From: Physcia stellaris
Taxonomy: Eukaryota > Ascomycota > Lecanoromycetes > Caliciales > Physciaceae
NCBI GenBank assembly: GCA_018902385.1
Contig: JABSSW010000019.1
Span: forward strand, 62,001-126,000
Direction of reading: 5' to 3'
Length of the DNA stretch: 64,000 nucleotides
Below the pieces are notes generated by a model. The model was not told the origin of the DNA, made no database searches, and was given only the letters and a program-made list of their open reading frames with translations. The translations under genes were made by a program, and so were the position numbers. Positions 49,453 through 60,357 of the stretch are shown piece by piece; within the stretch, counting starts at the first letter, position 1, and the number at the start of each line of letters is the position of its first letter.

Positions 49453-51594
49453 TCAAACCCCCTGCGCCCCACCTCCCCCACCCCCACCCCGGCCCCCTAA
49501 TGCCCATGCCCATCCTCCCCCACCCCCTCTCTGTTCCGGATCCAGCTTAATCAGCGTATCGATCCTCATAACGGCAATACACGCCTCGACCGCGCTCTTC
49601 AACTGCCTTACCTTACTCATACTCGGCTCCAGCACCCCGGCCTTGACCTGATCCACCACTTTCCCCCTCGAGAGATCGAGTCCGTAGTTTTTGTAGTTGC
49701 GCCGCTTGGCGAGGAGGGCTGCTTCCTTGTCTTGTGCTGGGGAGGGTTTTTTGGCGGGCGAGGTTGGGGCTGAGGGGGGTTGTTTTTGGTGGAGGTTGAC
49801 GAGGGGGCTTGCGGGGACGGGGAGGAGTCGGTGCGTTGCGAGGAGGCGTGCACGGAGCGGAGTTGGGCGACTAGGTCTGAGGAGTCTTTTGCTGCGTTTA
49901 TGGCTAGGGTGCGGGGGATTATGAGGAGGGTTTGGGCGAATTCGCCGATTGCGAGTTGTTCGCGGGAGCCCTGGGTGGAGTGTGAGCGGGGTATGTTTGT
50001 GGGTTGTGGGATAGGAAGGGAAGGGAGGGAGGAGGTGAGCGATGGGCGGGAGAAAGGAGGAAGGGGCATATGCTTACTACTGTAACGGCGAACTCTTCAA
50101 GGTAGATGTGTAGTGCTGTCTCGACTGCGCCGCCGCCAGGGACGATGCTTCCACTTTCTAGCGTACGCTTGACGGCTGACAAGGAGTCATGCACTGATCT
50201 CTCCATTTCGTCCAACTGGTAGTCGTTTGAGCCGCGGAGTATTATGGAGGCCGAGGTGTGTACTTTCGTGCCTTTGACAAGAATACATTCGTCGTCCGAT
50301 ATCCGTTCTTGGGCCACCTCTTCCGCGTGTCCGAGTGATGAGGCCTCGAACCTCTCGTCTCCGTTCAGGTCTGATAATGAGCTGACGAGAGTTGCACCTG
50401 TTGCCTTGGCTATTCTCCTTAGATCCTCTTTCTTGCATCTTCGTATCGCCATAGCGCCCTTCTCCACGAACAACTTCAGGCATAAGTCATCTATGCCTTT
50501 TGTCGTCATGACCACGTTTGCTCCCGCCTTTAGGATCATCTCAACCCGTTCGAGCACCATGCCTACTTCTCGTTGTCTGATCTGCTCCAATTGCTTCGGA
50601 TCGTCTATCGTGATATTGACACCCATCTTCATTCTCTCCTTTTGTAAATTCATGTCTAAGCATGCAATCTTTGCATCCGTAATCCGAGTCTTCATAGCTT
50701 GTGAGGCTACTGTACAGTTTAACGCATATCCTTTAACCAACACCGACTCCAAAGCGCTCTTCCCATGTGCTTTAAGTACATTTACTGCCTTGACTGGATA
50801 TTTGACCTCATTCTTGTTGTTCGTAGATTTAACGGATTGCATGGCATCGACGACCATATTGGAAAAGAAATCCGAATCCGACCCTATGATCTTGCTGGAC
50901 ATTGATGTTTTGGCTATATTGATGAGGGATTCTCGACCCAATTGCTCTACTTTTGTGCTGATGTTTTCGTTCATATATTTCACTGCTTCTCGGAGGGCGA
51001 GGCGGTAGCCTGTTATTATTGTTGTGGGATGGATGCGGTTTTTCATGAGTTCGTTGGCGCGGCGCAGAAGTTCGGCTGCTATTATGACTACGGATGTGGT
51101 TCCATCGCCAACCTTCGATCTATTAGCATTCTGCCGGAAGAAGTACATGAATCAATCCAACCTCCTTGTCCTGTTGCTGGGCTAGGTCAACGAGTATTTT
51201 GCCTGCAGGATGCTCGACGTCGAGTAAGCTGAGAATGGTTGCGCCATCATTGGTGACGGTGACATCCTGTAAATTCTCAGTAACCTGGCTATAGTCGCTT
51301 TTCTCTAGTTATGTACCCCAATATCATCGACCATCATCTTGTCAAGCCCAGAGGGGCCGAAGGAGCTCTTGACGACATTCGCAATAGCTTGGGTCGCGAC
51401 GACTGGCTGTCATTAGACAAGTTAGGACAGAGTGATTCTTCGGTGCGATTGATACCATTCTGATCTCGAATATCTGCTCCACTGATCTTTTGACCGCCGA
51501 GGACTGAAAGCGTTAGCATTTTCTCTTACTGTTACGGGAAAGTAAACATACACAGCGTGCCGGCATTTCGAGGCTGCTCAAACAGGCCTGCCAT
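49453..51594 (-). CDS. CCT1: TCP-1 alpha, CCT chaperonin subunit 1
   Basis: Subunit alpha of the cytosolic chaperonin that folds actin and tubulin. Start [18 protein letters not shown], spanning the first intron (GTATG donor), then [48 protein letters not shown] and [19 protein letters not shown]. The ATP-binding GDGTT and catalytic-type DD residues are in place. The C-terminal part reads [18 protein letters not shown] and [20 protein letters not shown]. About six exons. One frame break: a run of six C (on the minus strand, 49774-49779) needs a seventh to join [10 protein letters not shown] to [10 protein letters not shown]. Around it an insertion of about 40 residues, Pro/Ser/Thr-rich, is unusual. 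The tail ends in a Gly-rich stretch ([20 protein letters not shown]). Confidence 0.92.
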
Positions 51595-52361
51595 TCTGAG
51601 AGAATTCGTGAGAGAACGTGACGTTGCAAAGGTGAACAATCGTTGTGCTGCGGACGAGCTTCAGGCACTTGGGGCTCGATATAATTTTGAAGAACGCGAC
51701 GCGGATACGAATATAAATCAGCCCTAACCCTCATCATGACGTTTCTCGCTTATCGCGCTTCGGGCCCTCGGGCCGAAGCCTTACGGGCTGCATGGGGTGT
51801 TAATTCAATGCATCCCTCCAGGCCAACTTTGAGACCAACCACTGCCTTAGCATCCGATTTCACGATGATAATGAAATTGCTGAGTGAGAGGAGCCGGCCT
51901 TTACTTTTGGCATCGCGAGCCTTCCCCCTCAAGACTTTGCTTACCACTGCTGCGTTGCTGCTTCCAGACACGCAACTCTGCTTTTGCTCAAACCACGATG
52001 CCGGCTCCGAAGCCACTAGCTGTTAATTGGAGTTTGGTGCTTCTTGCCCTGAATTTCAGCAATGGGCCGTGCAGGAGGTATTAATATGGGGCGTTTGGGG
52101 CAATGAAGCTTGAGTTCTCGGCTGGATCTTTCGAGAGGAGCTCAGCGAGTTAATGAAGTAGGTATTCGAACAATTTTTCGTTTATCACTTTTCATCCGTG
52201 ATGATGCTTATCTGTACAGTAAGTACTGTCTGTGACTGAAACATTCATTTTGGGTGCATTGCCGCAACGTATGAATTGGCGACAAGCGATCTCTTATTGT
52301 TAAGCTCAGCGATTGCAGCAATCTTCCAAGTTCCACTACTTCACTGGATCTCTACTGCTCG
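51595..52361. other. Region without a recognisable gene
   Basis: Open frames at 51736-52026 on both strands show no known domain. The leftward one (88 codons; VVGLKVGLEGCIEL) looks coding in composition but has no start context. The last part is the leader of the secreted-protein gene. Confidence 0.35.
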
Positions 52362-53371
52362 ATGCGTCTCTTACTCTTCGCTATCCTTGCCGCTGGTGGT
52401 ATTTCTTCACAGCTAGCCAGTGCATTGCCACAAGCAAGCAATGTCTCATTCCTTGGCTTCAATCCTGATGCACCGCTCAGGTACCCTTGACTAAAACCAG
52501 CAGCCTACGCGAAATGCTAAGGTAGGCTAGTCTCCCACTCAACGCAACTCGGACGAATCTACCCCACACATGGACGGCCGTCGTGCGCTTCGATGAAGAC
52601 CACCAACCACTAAACGAGATAGTCTTCAATTTCAACGAAAACCCTATGACAGTTGATGATTTCAACACGGCAATAGCGTCGTCCTACTGGGCAGCTCTAT
52701 TGCAACTCAGCCGCCTTGCCGGTGACGAAAACGGGACTGTAGCTAACTCCCATTTCCGGTTCTCCGATGTATACTTCGACTTTGATATCGGGTCAGACCT
52801 GTATGCGCATAGCGATAAGTTTCCACTTTTGTATCTCAAGGAGATAATCGGTGTGTTTCACCGATTGGGCTACACATATAACATGCGGGAGTGTACTTTC
52901 CGGTATAGCACGCGCGATGACCCGAATCATCTCTTCGGATACCTCAGGAATGGGCCACAAAGGTCTCCAGCCCGTGGGGCGCCACCGTTTGGTACGTATA
53001 GCGAACACACTCCCGGCGGGCTCTATAGATTCTCCAACTACAGAGCTCCACTGGATTTCGACATGTTGACGAGGATGATGGTCATCTTAATGGACATAGC
53101 GTGGACTCAGATGGTGAGGTTAAGAATGCCGTCTACGGCTATTCCTATCCGGAAGCCTTTCAATTTCGAGTATTCAGGAGTACATTTGGAAATCAACAGG
53201 ATCGGCGCTGACAAGCTTTCCCTCTATGAACTCTTGGATATGACTTTCGGTATTATTGGGTTTGGAAGAGATTTTTACCTTAGGGAGATGAGATTTGAAG
53301 TGGAAACCACTGGACTTCGGAGGCATGAGGGTCAATTGTCGAAGTCGCGAGGCTCTGCCTCCGTGAATTAA
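52362..53371 (+). CDS. Secreted protein of unknown family
   Basis: Two exons (intron 52481-52530) give 319 residues. A signal peptide (MRLLLFAILAAGGISSQLASA) with a likely cleavage after ALP is followed by a mature protein of about 297 residues with few Cys. It is rich in aromatic and acidic residues (VRFDEDHQPLNEIVFNFNEN, SDVYFDFDIGSDLY, PNHLFGYLRNGPQRS). Two N-glycosylation sequons (NAT, NGT) are visible. There is no recognisable catalytic motif. The region upstream is AT-balanced and the gene lies near a mobile element at 53756, a setting in which fast-evolving secreted proteins are often found; a role in host or substrate contact is only a guess. Confidence 0.7.
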
Positions 53372-53755
53372 CACGGCGGCATAATGAAAGAAATGCCATT
53401 AGCGCATTTGTTGTTCATACGAACATTAGCTACAAGGCTACCAACAATCTCAATTCAATCGTTGCCGCCTTTCGACACGCTTCTTGGGGCAGCAAAGTGG
53501 TGCAGACTTCGGTGCGCTAAGAAAGTAGACTATAGATCAAGCTAGAAGTATGAGTGTTCTGTCATTTTTATCAGATCTGGGAGACTTCTCGTAACCTTCG
53601 TGAAATACCACTTCGTTTGTTTGAAGTGAGCGCTTGGAGCTTCGCAGGGGTCCTCTGGTAGAGTAATGAAGCACGTAGCTTAAGTCAAGTCTGCTGTTCA
53701 TTCCGATTCAAGGGGGATTCGAAGTACGCAAGTAATGCCTTTCCAGGTATGCCGT

Positions 53756-54030
53756 CTCGCGGATGTCAGAATAGTTCGGACGCCTAGGCCACATTGGGCA
53801 TGCCCCACCAATTCAAGTATCATTTTCACACTTGATTTATTCACTCACGAACTCACGTTTTCGAAGCATTTGAATTTGAATATTTTCATGTCAAATCGAG
53901 AAAACATGTTGAAATAATCGATTTGACTAAACGTGTAAAAGTTCATGTATGAAAGGAAAGGTTCGTATATCAAAATTGATGGGCATGCTCAATGTGGCTT
54001 AGACGTCCGAATTATTCTGACATCCGCGAG
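53756..54030. mobile_element. MITE family B, RIP-affected
   Basis: A 275-base unit with inverted ends of about 50 bases: CTCGCGGATGTCAGAATA at the left and its complement at the right. Further in, CGGACGCCTAGGCCACATTG pairs with CAATGTGGCTTAGACGTCCG. The arms differ only by G/A and C/T changes by eye. The centre is AT-rich. GCCGT flanks both ends (53751-53755, 54031-54035). No coding capacity. A single copy was seen in the window. Confidence 0.8.
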
Positions 54031-54035
54031 GCCGT

Positions 54036-54520
54036 TCGCTCTCTATTATTCGTTAGACATCTCTCACCATGCGTGACATCGGACTTTATCCGAACACGCG
54101 GCTCACAAGCGCAAGCTTTTTACGCGTTTAATTTTGCCGCGTCTGGGCCCCAATGAGTGCGAAGTCCACTCAACCCTAAACTAAGTATGATGAGTCTCCA
54201 GTGACAATGGAGTTTCATCGTTGTTAGTGAAGAAGAGATGCGTCGCGGATGAGCAGACACAAATGGTAAGTCCCCTTATTCCTTGTTTAGTCGAATCAGC
54301 TACGATATGATTAGAAAAAGAAATACAATCTGTCAATCCACTGAGGTTTCACAGCCTTTGACGATAATGTCTTTAATTTTGTTTATGACCCGCTCGACCT
54401 CCCTCATCCCATCCAACTCAAAGGTTAGACCTTGAGCGTAGACTAATACATGACCTACAGTAACAAGAGCTAAGCCTGTATGGGGTTTTACCTTATCAAG
54501 GCGAGAAGATCACTGGCGGA
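54036..54520. other. Intergenic
   Basis: Upstream region of the SEN34 gene. Nothing specific was recognised. Confidence 0.45.
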
Positions 54521-55503
54521 ATGTCCCAGCCACAGAACTCCTTGGCGCCGGCGCTTCCCTTCCCAATCTCCCGAACGTCTCAGATAATTGAACGCTACTT
54601 CCTTTTTTCCGCCGATATTATTACATGGCTACGGCGTGAGCATCAGATTTTAGGTGTCCTCGTCGGTACGCTAGCTCAAATCCCACAGCAAAATGTCTTC
54701 CTCGGCATACCTCTAGAGCTACAACCTGAAGAAGCACGTTTGCTAGTAGAAAAGGGCCTGGCGTACATTGTGGACGATCATCAATGGCACAATAAATCCC
54801 TTGAATCGATGACAAAGGAGCAGGGGGGATTTACAAAGCGAGCCTAAGGCAACAAGGGGGAGATTTGGCAAGGACCTATGTGCGTGAAAGTCAGAAGCGC
54901 TCAGAGCAGGCTCTCGGAAGGAGAAGGGAGCAAAGTCGGGGTAATCCCAGGGCAAAAGATACCGATCCGAGCTCAATCACTGCGGCTGCCGAAACAGGTG
55001 ACTTGGATGACAAAGATTCCCTCTTTAGTCAATCCCAATCGAAAACCACTCGCCCCTCTCCGGCACCCTCAGAATCTCAGCATGCAGCCACACAACTCAC
55101 ACCCTACGCCATAACACCCACTGCTTCGCATTCTCTCCTCCCAACCCCTCCAACCACGCCCACTGAGCCTCACCCCACCGTTAACTCAGCGTCCTACGCC
55201 TTGTTCAAGCACCTCCATAGCGAAGGTTATTATCTCTCTCCTGGTCTCCGCTTTGGATGCCAGTTTTTGGTTTATCCGGGGGATCCGCTACGGTTTCACA
55301 GCCATTTCTTGGCAGTGAGTGCGGACATGGATGAAGAGATTGACCTGCTGGATTTGGTAGGAGGGGGAAGGCTTGGTACTGGAGTCAAAAAGAGCTGGCT
55401 GATCGGAGGACCTGTAAGCGGTGGCACGATAAATGATGGAAATGGAAATGGCAAGGTAGAGCATGATGTCAGGACGTTTTGCGTCGAATGGGGAGGCATG
55501 TAA
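54521..55503 (+). CDS. SEN34: tRNA-splicing endonuclease subunit Sen34 (one frame break)
   Basis: Catalytic subunit of the nuclear tRNA intron endonuclease, cutting the 3' splice site. The N-terminal part (MSQPQNSLAPALPFPISRTS; RREHQILGVLVGTLAQIPQQ; LGIPLELQPEEARLLVEKGL) is joined to the C-terminal nuclease core. The core has FKHLHSEGYYLSPGLRFGCQ, FLVYPGDPLRFHSHFLAV and GTGVKKSWLIGG, containing the Tyr, His and Lys of the triad. The end FCVEWGGM is typical. The frame breaks in a run of six G at 54823-54828: one more G joins MTKEQ to GIYKASLRQQGGDLARTY. Since the gene is essential in yeast, a sequence error is likelier than decay. The central Ser/Pro/Thr-rich linker is long. Confidence 0.9.
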
Positions 55504-56781
55504 GAGACCTCGCGTTGTAGAGCGGGCGTCGGTAACCCAAAGAACATGGTAAGCTTTACTCTCGCTTGTTTTGCTGGTTGCGTAGAACAAGCTGTTGTCT
55601 CGCTTGCTCGTGACATTTGGTGGCCATCCGGTCCTCCAACGAGGTCGTTTCTCCGTAAAGAGCGCTCGTTCGTGCGATGCCGTTGTGGGAAAGCAAGCAA
55701 AGGTCATCGGAGATTTTCAGTCCATCGTGCGACGGTCGCTTGAACCGTCAACCATCGCTGTTCACATCTTAATGTGGTTGACTGCTTCAAGGGAAAGGTC
55801 AGCGCGAGCATCGAAATCAAGCTGCGAGGAGATAGATGAGGGTCAATCAACCAATGAAGCACTCACCGGTATCTAAAGCGTTATGGAAAACGTTCTCCGC
55901 CGCTGAAACATTGCAGCTTTAGAGAAGTCATTTGCAGTATATAATGAATAATTAAAATGTATAGTTATAAACTATGTCTTGCGCCAGCAGCGTGTACCTT
56001 CCTACAAGGTACACAAGATTTCCCTCCGGGGAGCGGGAAGCGGATACCCTAGCCGTGCCTTAAAACGGTGGGTTGAAGCTTTAGGACTCAGGTTCGAGAC
56101 CGCAAGTAGGCCCCAAAAATTGTGGAGATTTGAAACCAAAGTCGTACACATTGCCCTTTGTACTAGCACGGAGACTTGTCTCTAGTTAAGAACTTAAGAC
56201 TGGGGGTTCCTACCTCGTGGGAAAATGACGTGAGCCTCAGCGACAATATAGAGGGAATTTTTTTGGACTACTATTACGCATATGATACATCCTGTTTCGA
56301 TACTCTGTGTATGCACATCCCATTCCATTTCGTCATTAACATTATTGACTGTGCGAAAGAAACATCAAGCAAGAGGAATATTTGACTCTACTACACTCGC
56401 TGTGACATTGAGACGATGCCATCGAGATTCGAATAAAGTCTCAAATTCTGAATTTTCAGGATTCGCATATTAATCGTGGGTCAGGACCTCACTAAAACTC
56501 GGGGCCTCCCTAAAGGATTTCTTGCACAGCCCTCGACTAAGTGGAAACCCTCCAGCTCCTATCTTCGACCTTAAAGCCTGGGAGTTACGGAATATGATGT
56601 CACGCAATTCGGCTTCGTCGACGATATGGACTGGCATGACCCGTGACGATATCTCATTGGAGGCTTATTGCTTATGATTCTCCATACTGGTCCTTTCAAG
56701 TAGTCAAGTCAATATTTCTCGACCAAAGATCCTGAGCAAATTCCTATGATAGATTGCTTCCATATCCCAAAGACCTCGACT
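55504..56781. other. Region without a protein gene; small hairpin present
   Basis: A perfect hairpin lies at 55992-56014 (GTGTACCTT, five-base loop, AAGGTACAC). About 75 bases on, GGTTCGAGACC matches the pol III B-box consensus, but no cloverleaf can be drawn around it. No gene was recognised. Confidence 0.4.
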
Positions 56782-57957
56782 ATGCGTCTCTGCTTTTGCA
56801 GCTTCATCGCTGTCGCACCATTGGTTGCTCGGTCGTCACCACTGTCGATTGCCACTCAAGCAATTCTGAGCTTCGGCAATGAGCAGCATGCTGGGGAACA
56901 GCCTACGTTCGGTGTCGGGTTCGACCTGACAGCATCATATGGGTGAGTCAAGTGGGCCCTTTTGAGGTGGTTTGAGACTGACCTAATTGCAGAACCGCAG
57001 CAGTCAGCTTTGCAAACGGGACGGTCGTGCCTGTTGCCATTGTCACTGCCGAAGATGGCTACACTGAGGTCTTGAAACGGCTGTCTTTAGAATCCTCCCA
57101 ACATCTGGCGTGAGCTTTGCCGACAGATATCATCATGACATTACTGAACTCTGCATAGTCCCCCATATCAGAATCCAGGGGACGCCTGGAAGGACAAGCC
57201 ACGAGAGGTGATGCGGAAAGCCCGGAAAGCTGTGGGTATGCCTGCTTCCCAAGATGTTGGCTATCTTGCAAAGGTACTATTGGGTCTCCGTGCGCAAGTC
57301 GAAGAGTATCTTGAGCAGCCTATTACATCGGCAGTAGTGACAACGCCCGACCTCATTGCGCTATACCAAGAGGATTTACAGGATGCCTTCGAATATGTAG
57401 GTCTGCACTACATTGTGGTTCCTGTGAGATACGACCTCTTGTACGAAACAGCGGCCGCCTACGCGGGCTATGGGTTCGGCTTGTGCTCAAATTACACAGA
57501 GCAAGATTTGTGCAAGGAGCAGCAGCAGGACATGCCTTCAGAAGACGTGATGGCTGTTCTGTACACGCGCACTGCTCTCACCGTCTCTCTTTCGGTAGTA
57601 AAATCGGCGTACTACTTATATGAGCCCATCAATAGGTACCTCTCCAACTTCTCCCTCGGCCACGACGCACTACCTCGAACGAAATATGAAGAGTATTGGG
57701 GTGCAGTGGCGGAGTTCCTCGAAAGAATCATGAATGAAAATCCATACTACAAGCGACCGACTAAAGTCCTGCTGATGGGTGACGAGAGTATTAACGATCA
57801 GACGTTCATGCGTACCGTCGCAAACGTGCTTGGCGACCAAGGGGCAGAATCGCCAAAAGTATTATGGGAGGACTTCACATTCGTAGCTGCAAAGGGAGCT
57901 GCGGAATTGGCTAAGCGGGCTCCGTACGATCCCTACAAAACTCGAATGCACTGTTAA
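56782..57957 (+). CDS. Secreted Hsp70/actin-fold protein
   Basis: Three exons (introns 56943-56992, 57110-57158) give 358 residues. The start MRLCFCSFIAVAPLVARSSP looks like a signal peptide. The body resembles a shortened Hsp70-type ATPase fold: FGVGFDLTASYGTAAVSFAN (phosphate-1-like, though the classical DLGT is altered to DLTAS), and near the end KVLLMGDESINDQTFMRTVA with FVAAKGAAELAKRAPYDPYK. The end corresponds to the adenosine-binding and final helix region (in Hsp70, VLVGG...ARGAA). The substrate-binding domain is absent and there are several Asn-X-Ser/Thr sites. The altered phosphate motif makes ATPase activity doubtful. Confidence 0.6.
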
Positions 57958-58556
57958 ATTTGTTGAGGAAACATCACTGGTAACAATTTTGCTTATGTTC
58001 AGTGCATCATGCCAGTCATCCTGGGCTATTCCCTGGTTATTTGGGATACTACCTTTCCAAGGCCTCTTGAAACCATAAGGACCCATGTCTCAGGATTGAA
58101 CCTTTGTAATCTCGTCATCAGCGTCTTTGAGCTGCTATGGATTACAGGCTGCGGTCTAGTTGCTTTATTCGGGACATTTCCTGCTGTCAGCTGCTAGCAT
58201 GACCACATGACACCATGCTCAGTTCTATTTTTCCGGCCTGCTAGACAGGGATGCTAAATGCAGGTACGACGCGAAATGAGGATGCGCAGAGCACGGACTC
58301 TAGCCACGCATTTAATGTGCACGGTTTCCCTCCTCTTGCGTTGTACTGTACCTCATTCCATTTTCGTTTCACGCTTTTTTGTCCTGTGTTGATTTTCTGA
58401 TTCTATTTCTTCCCCTAATCTTTTTCATTGCCTTTACCCTGACCCAGCGGACACGCGTCAAAGCAAAGAATTAATTACCTGAGAAGATCCACCAGCGATT
58501 CTTTTGAAGCTCCAAGCTTTAAGTATACGAAGCATCTTCCTAAAGCCGCTCTGCAA
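57958..58556. other. Intergenic
   Basis: 3' side of the Hsp70-like gene, then a T/C-rich leader before the next gene (58370-58440). Nothing else was seen. Confidence 0.45.
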
Positions 58557-59390
58557 ATGTTCCGATTTTGCGATCTTCCTCTCGAAATACAACGTATGAT
58601 TTACCGCCTGTGCATGGTCAACGACACCCCGATCTCTATCGAGGAGGACGTGCCTTCAGACTTCGAAGGCAATCCATTAACCCAAGCTAAAACCTTCGAC
58701 AATGATGAACTGGGACGACTCACCCTCAACCGCTTCACTGCTCGAACCTTCAACATCAATCCAAACCTACTTTTGGTCAACAGCACTGTTCTTGGCGAAG
58801 CCCGCCCCATGCTTTACGGACTCAACATCTTCAGATTCTTAGGGCAATATAGCTGGATTGTCTTTTATCACTTCTATCAAAGATTGAGCATGACGAGTCG
58901 TCACTACACTCGAAAACTAGAATTCGATTTTCCTGCCATCGTGCGGACCAGCTCGGCAAGCTGCTTCGCCCACGCAGACGAAATTGGCCTCGGAATCCTA
59001 AAGCAACGCTCTTCCAATCTTACGAGTCTCACCTTTCACCTCCGCGACGACATCATGTCTGGTGACCATGTGCTCCTGCGCAAGATTCGGGACGTTTGTA
59101 CACCAAAATGTCAACTCGTATTAGACATCCACCAGGCCTTTGGGTACGAGACTCGAGCCGTCTGGATCAGAGAGGGTATTTTCCAAACAATCCAGAAATG
59201 GGGTTGGGAAATACATGGAGACTTCGAGTTGGTGGACCAGCGCCACCGTTTCAGCAAGGAAAGAATATGGAGAAAGTGGTTGCAGAAAGATAGAAAGAAG
59301 GGCATCAAGTCCGGCGTGCTTGAAGAGTCAAGGTCGTTCCGTGGTACCTCCGTTTTCCGGTGGACCAGGTGGTCGGAGTGGAGTGACTAA
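58557..59390 (+). CDS. F-box-like protein (LPLEIQRMIY motif)
   Basis: A single exon of 277 residues. It opens with MFRFCDLPLEIQRMIYRLCM, the 'LPxEIRxxIY' F-box-like motif common in large fungal families. It is followed by NPNLLLVNSTVLGEARPMLYG, the second conserved segment in which an earlier element (N/R-LL.VN..I..EA...LY) is shared by many such proteins. The rest is divergent and ends with a basic-aromatic tail (RWTRWSEWSD). Substrate-receptor function for an SCF-type ligase is family inference; these proteins are almost all uncharacterised. Confidence 0.75.
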   Translation: MFRFCDLPLEIQRMIYRLCMVNDTPISIEEDVPSDFEGNPLTQAKTFDNDELGRLTLNRFTARTFNINPNLLLVNSTVLGEARPMLYGLNIFRFLGQYSWIVFYHFYQRLSMTSRHYTRKLEFDFPAIVRTSSASCFAHADEIGLGILKQRSSNLTSLTFHLRDDIMSGDHVLLRKIRDVCTPKCQLVLDIHQAFGYETRAVWIREGIFQTIQKWGWEIHGDFELVDQRHRFSKERIWRKWLQKDRKKGIKSGVLEESRSFRGTSVFRWTRWSEWSD

Positions 59391-60357
59391 GGTATGTACT
59401 TTGCTTCACGTCGGCTTATCGTCAGTCTCATTCTATCGCAAGATGTGGTTGTCTGCCTCAGCTTGAAAGCGAGATGAATGGCTCCTACCGAAAGGTCGGC
59501 CACACTGTACTGCACGGCCCGCCACCGCCACTCGTGAAGCCAGTGAAGATACAGGCTACCCTTTCTGGTCTACCACCGATTACGCTAGGAACACGTGCAC
59601 TGCCAGCGACCGAAGAAACTTTGGGCATGCCCACCGAGCCTCGGACCTGTTATGGAAGTACGAAGGAGAGTTGGAGAGAAAAATCTAAATCGATCTGGTG
59701 GTTTACCGCTGCCATCGCGATCTCATGCGACCTACTATCCATGAAAATACTACCGAACGTTGAGGATCTATCTGAGCGGTATCACGGGTTCGAACTACAT
59801 CCAGCGACGATGAATATGAGCGCTCATACTACCAACATACCTGATAGTCCCCATCCCCTCCATCAACAAAATCTTACTGCTGAGACCCGGCCCCCTTTTT
59901 TCCTCCAGCATTTAGAACTGGGTGCTTGGACCTAGCATGTAGCGTCTGGGGGTTACGATGGAGGCCGAGAAAAGCCATGTAGATGGACAAACAAACAATG
60001 TTCTGATTGGAGAAATGAGGCGTGTGATTTAACTGGAAGGAGCTATCTTGCGGAGAGAGTGGATGGGGAAGAGGAAGGTCAAGATTTTTGTTCTAGAACT
60101 AGCTCTTTTGCAGCCTAGCTCAAGCGCTGCCCCACTAGTACTGCGTCCTTGCCTTTTCGGAGAACTACTGCCTAAAACCATGCTCTGTATGTACATTAGG
60201 TAGCAGTCATGGCGACGTGAATTTTCCCAATGGAGTGGATGACCGCATCAAACGTTGCGGCCATGCAGTGACTACTTCCAGAATTTTGTCCCAAGCTTTG
60301 GATCAAGGACGCAAGACATTATTCTGCTAAGAATTGCTCCCCAGTCCAAAAATCAGC
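59391..60357. other. Intergenic
   Basis: An open frame at 59474-59935 (153 codons) has no recognisable feature and is probably chance. The rest is the 3' side of the F-box-like gene and the leader of the reductase gene. Confidence 0.4.

Noticed and set aside
51736-52026. A small gene on either strand
   Set aside because: Both frames are open over the same bases, and neither has a signature or a supported start; recorded as unresolved intergenic sequence.
56030-56110. A possible tRNA gene around a B-box match
   Set aside because: No acceptor or anticodon stem can be formed and the A-box is poor; kept only as a weak finding.
59474-59935. A 153-codon frame after the F-box-like gene
   Set aside because: Composition is random-looking, with no conserved motif or plausible leader.
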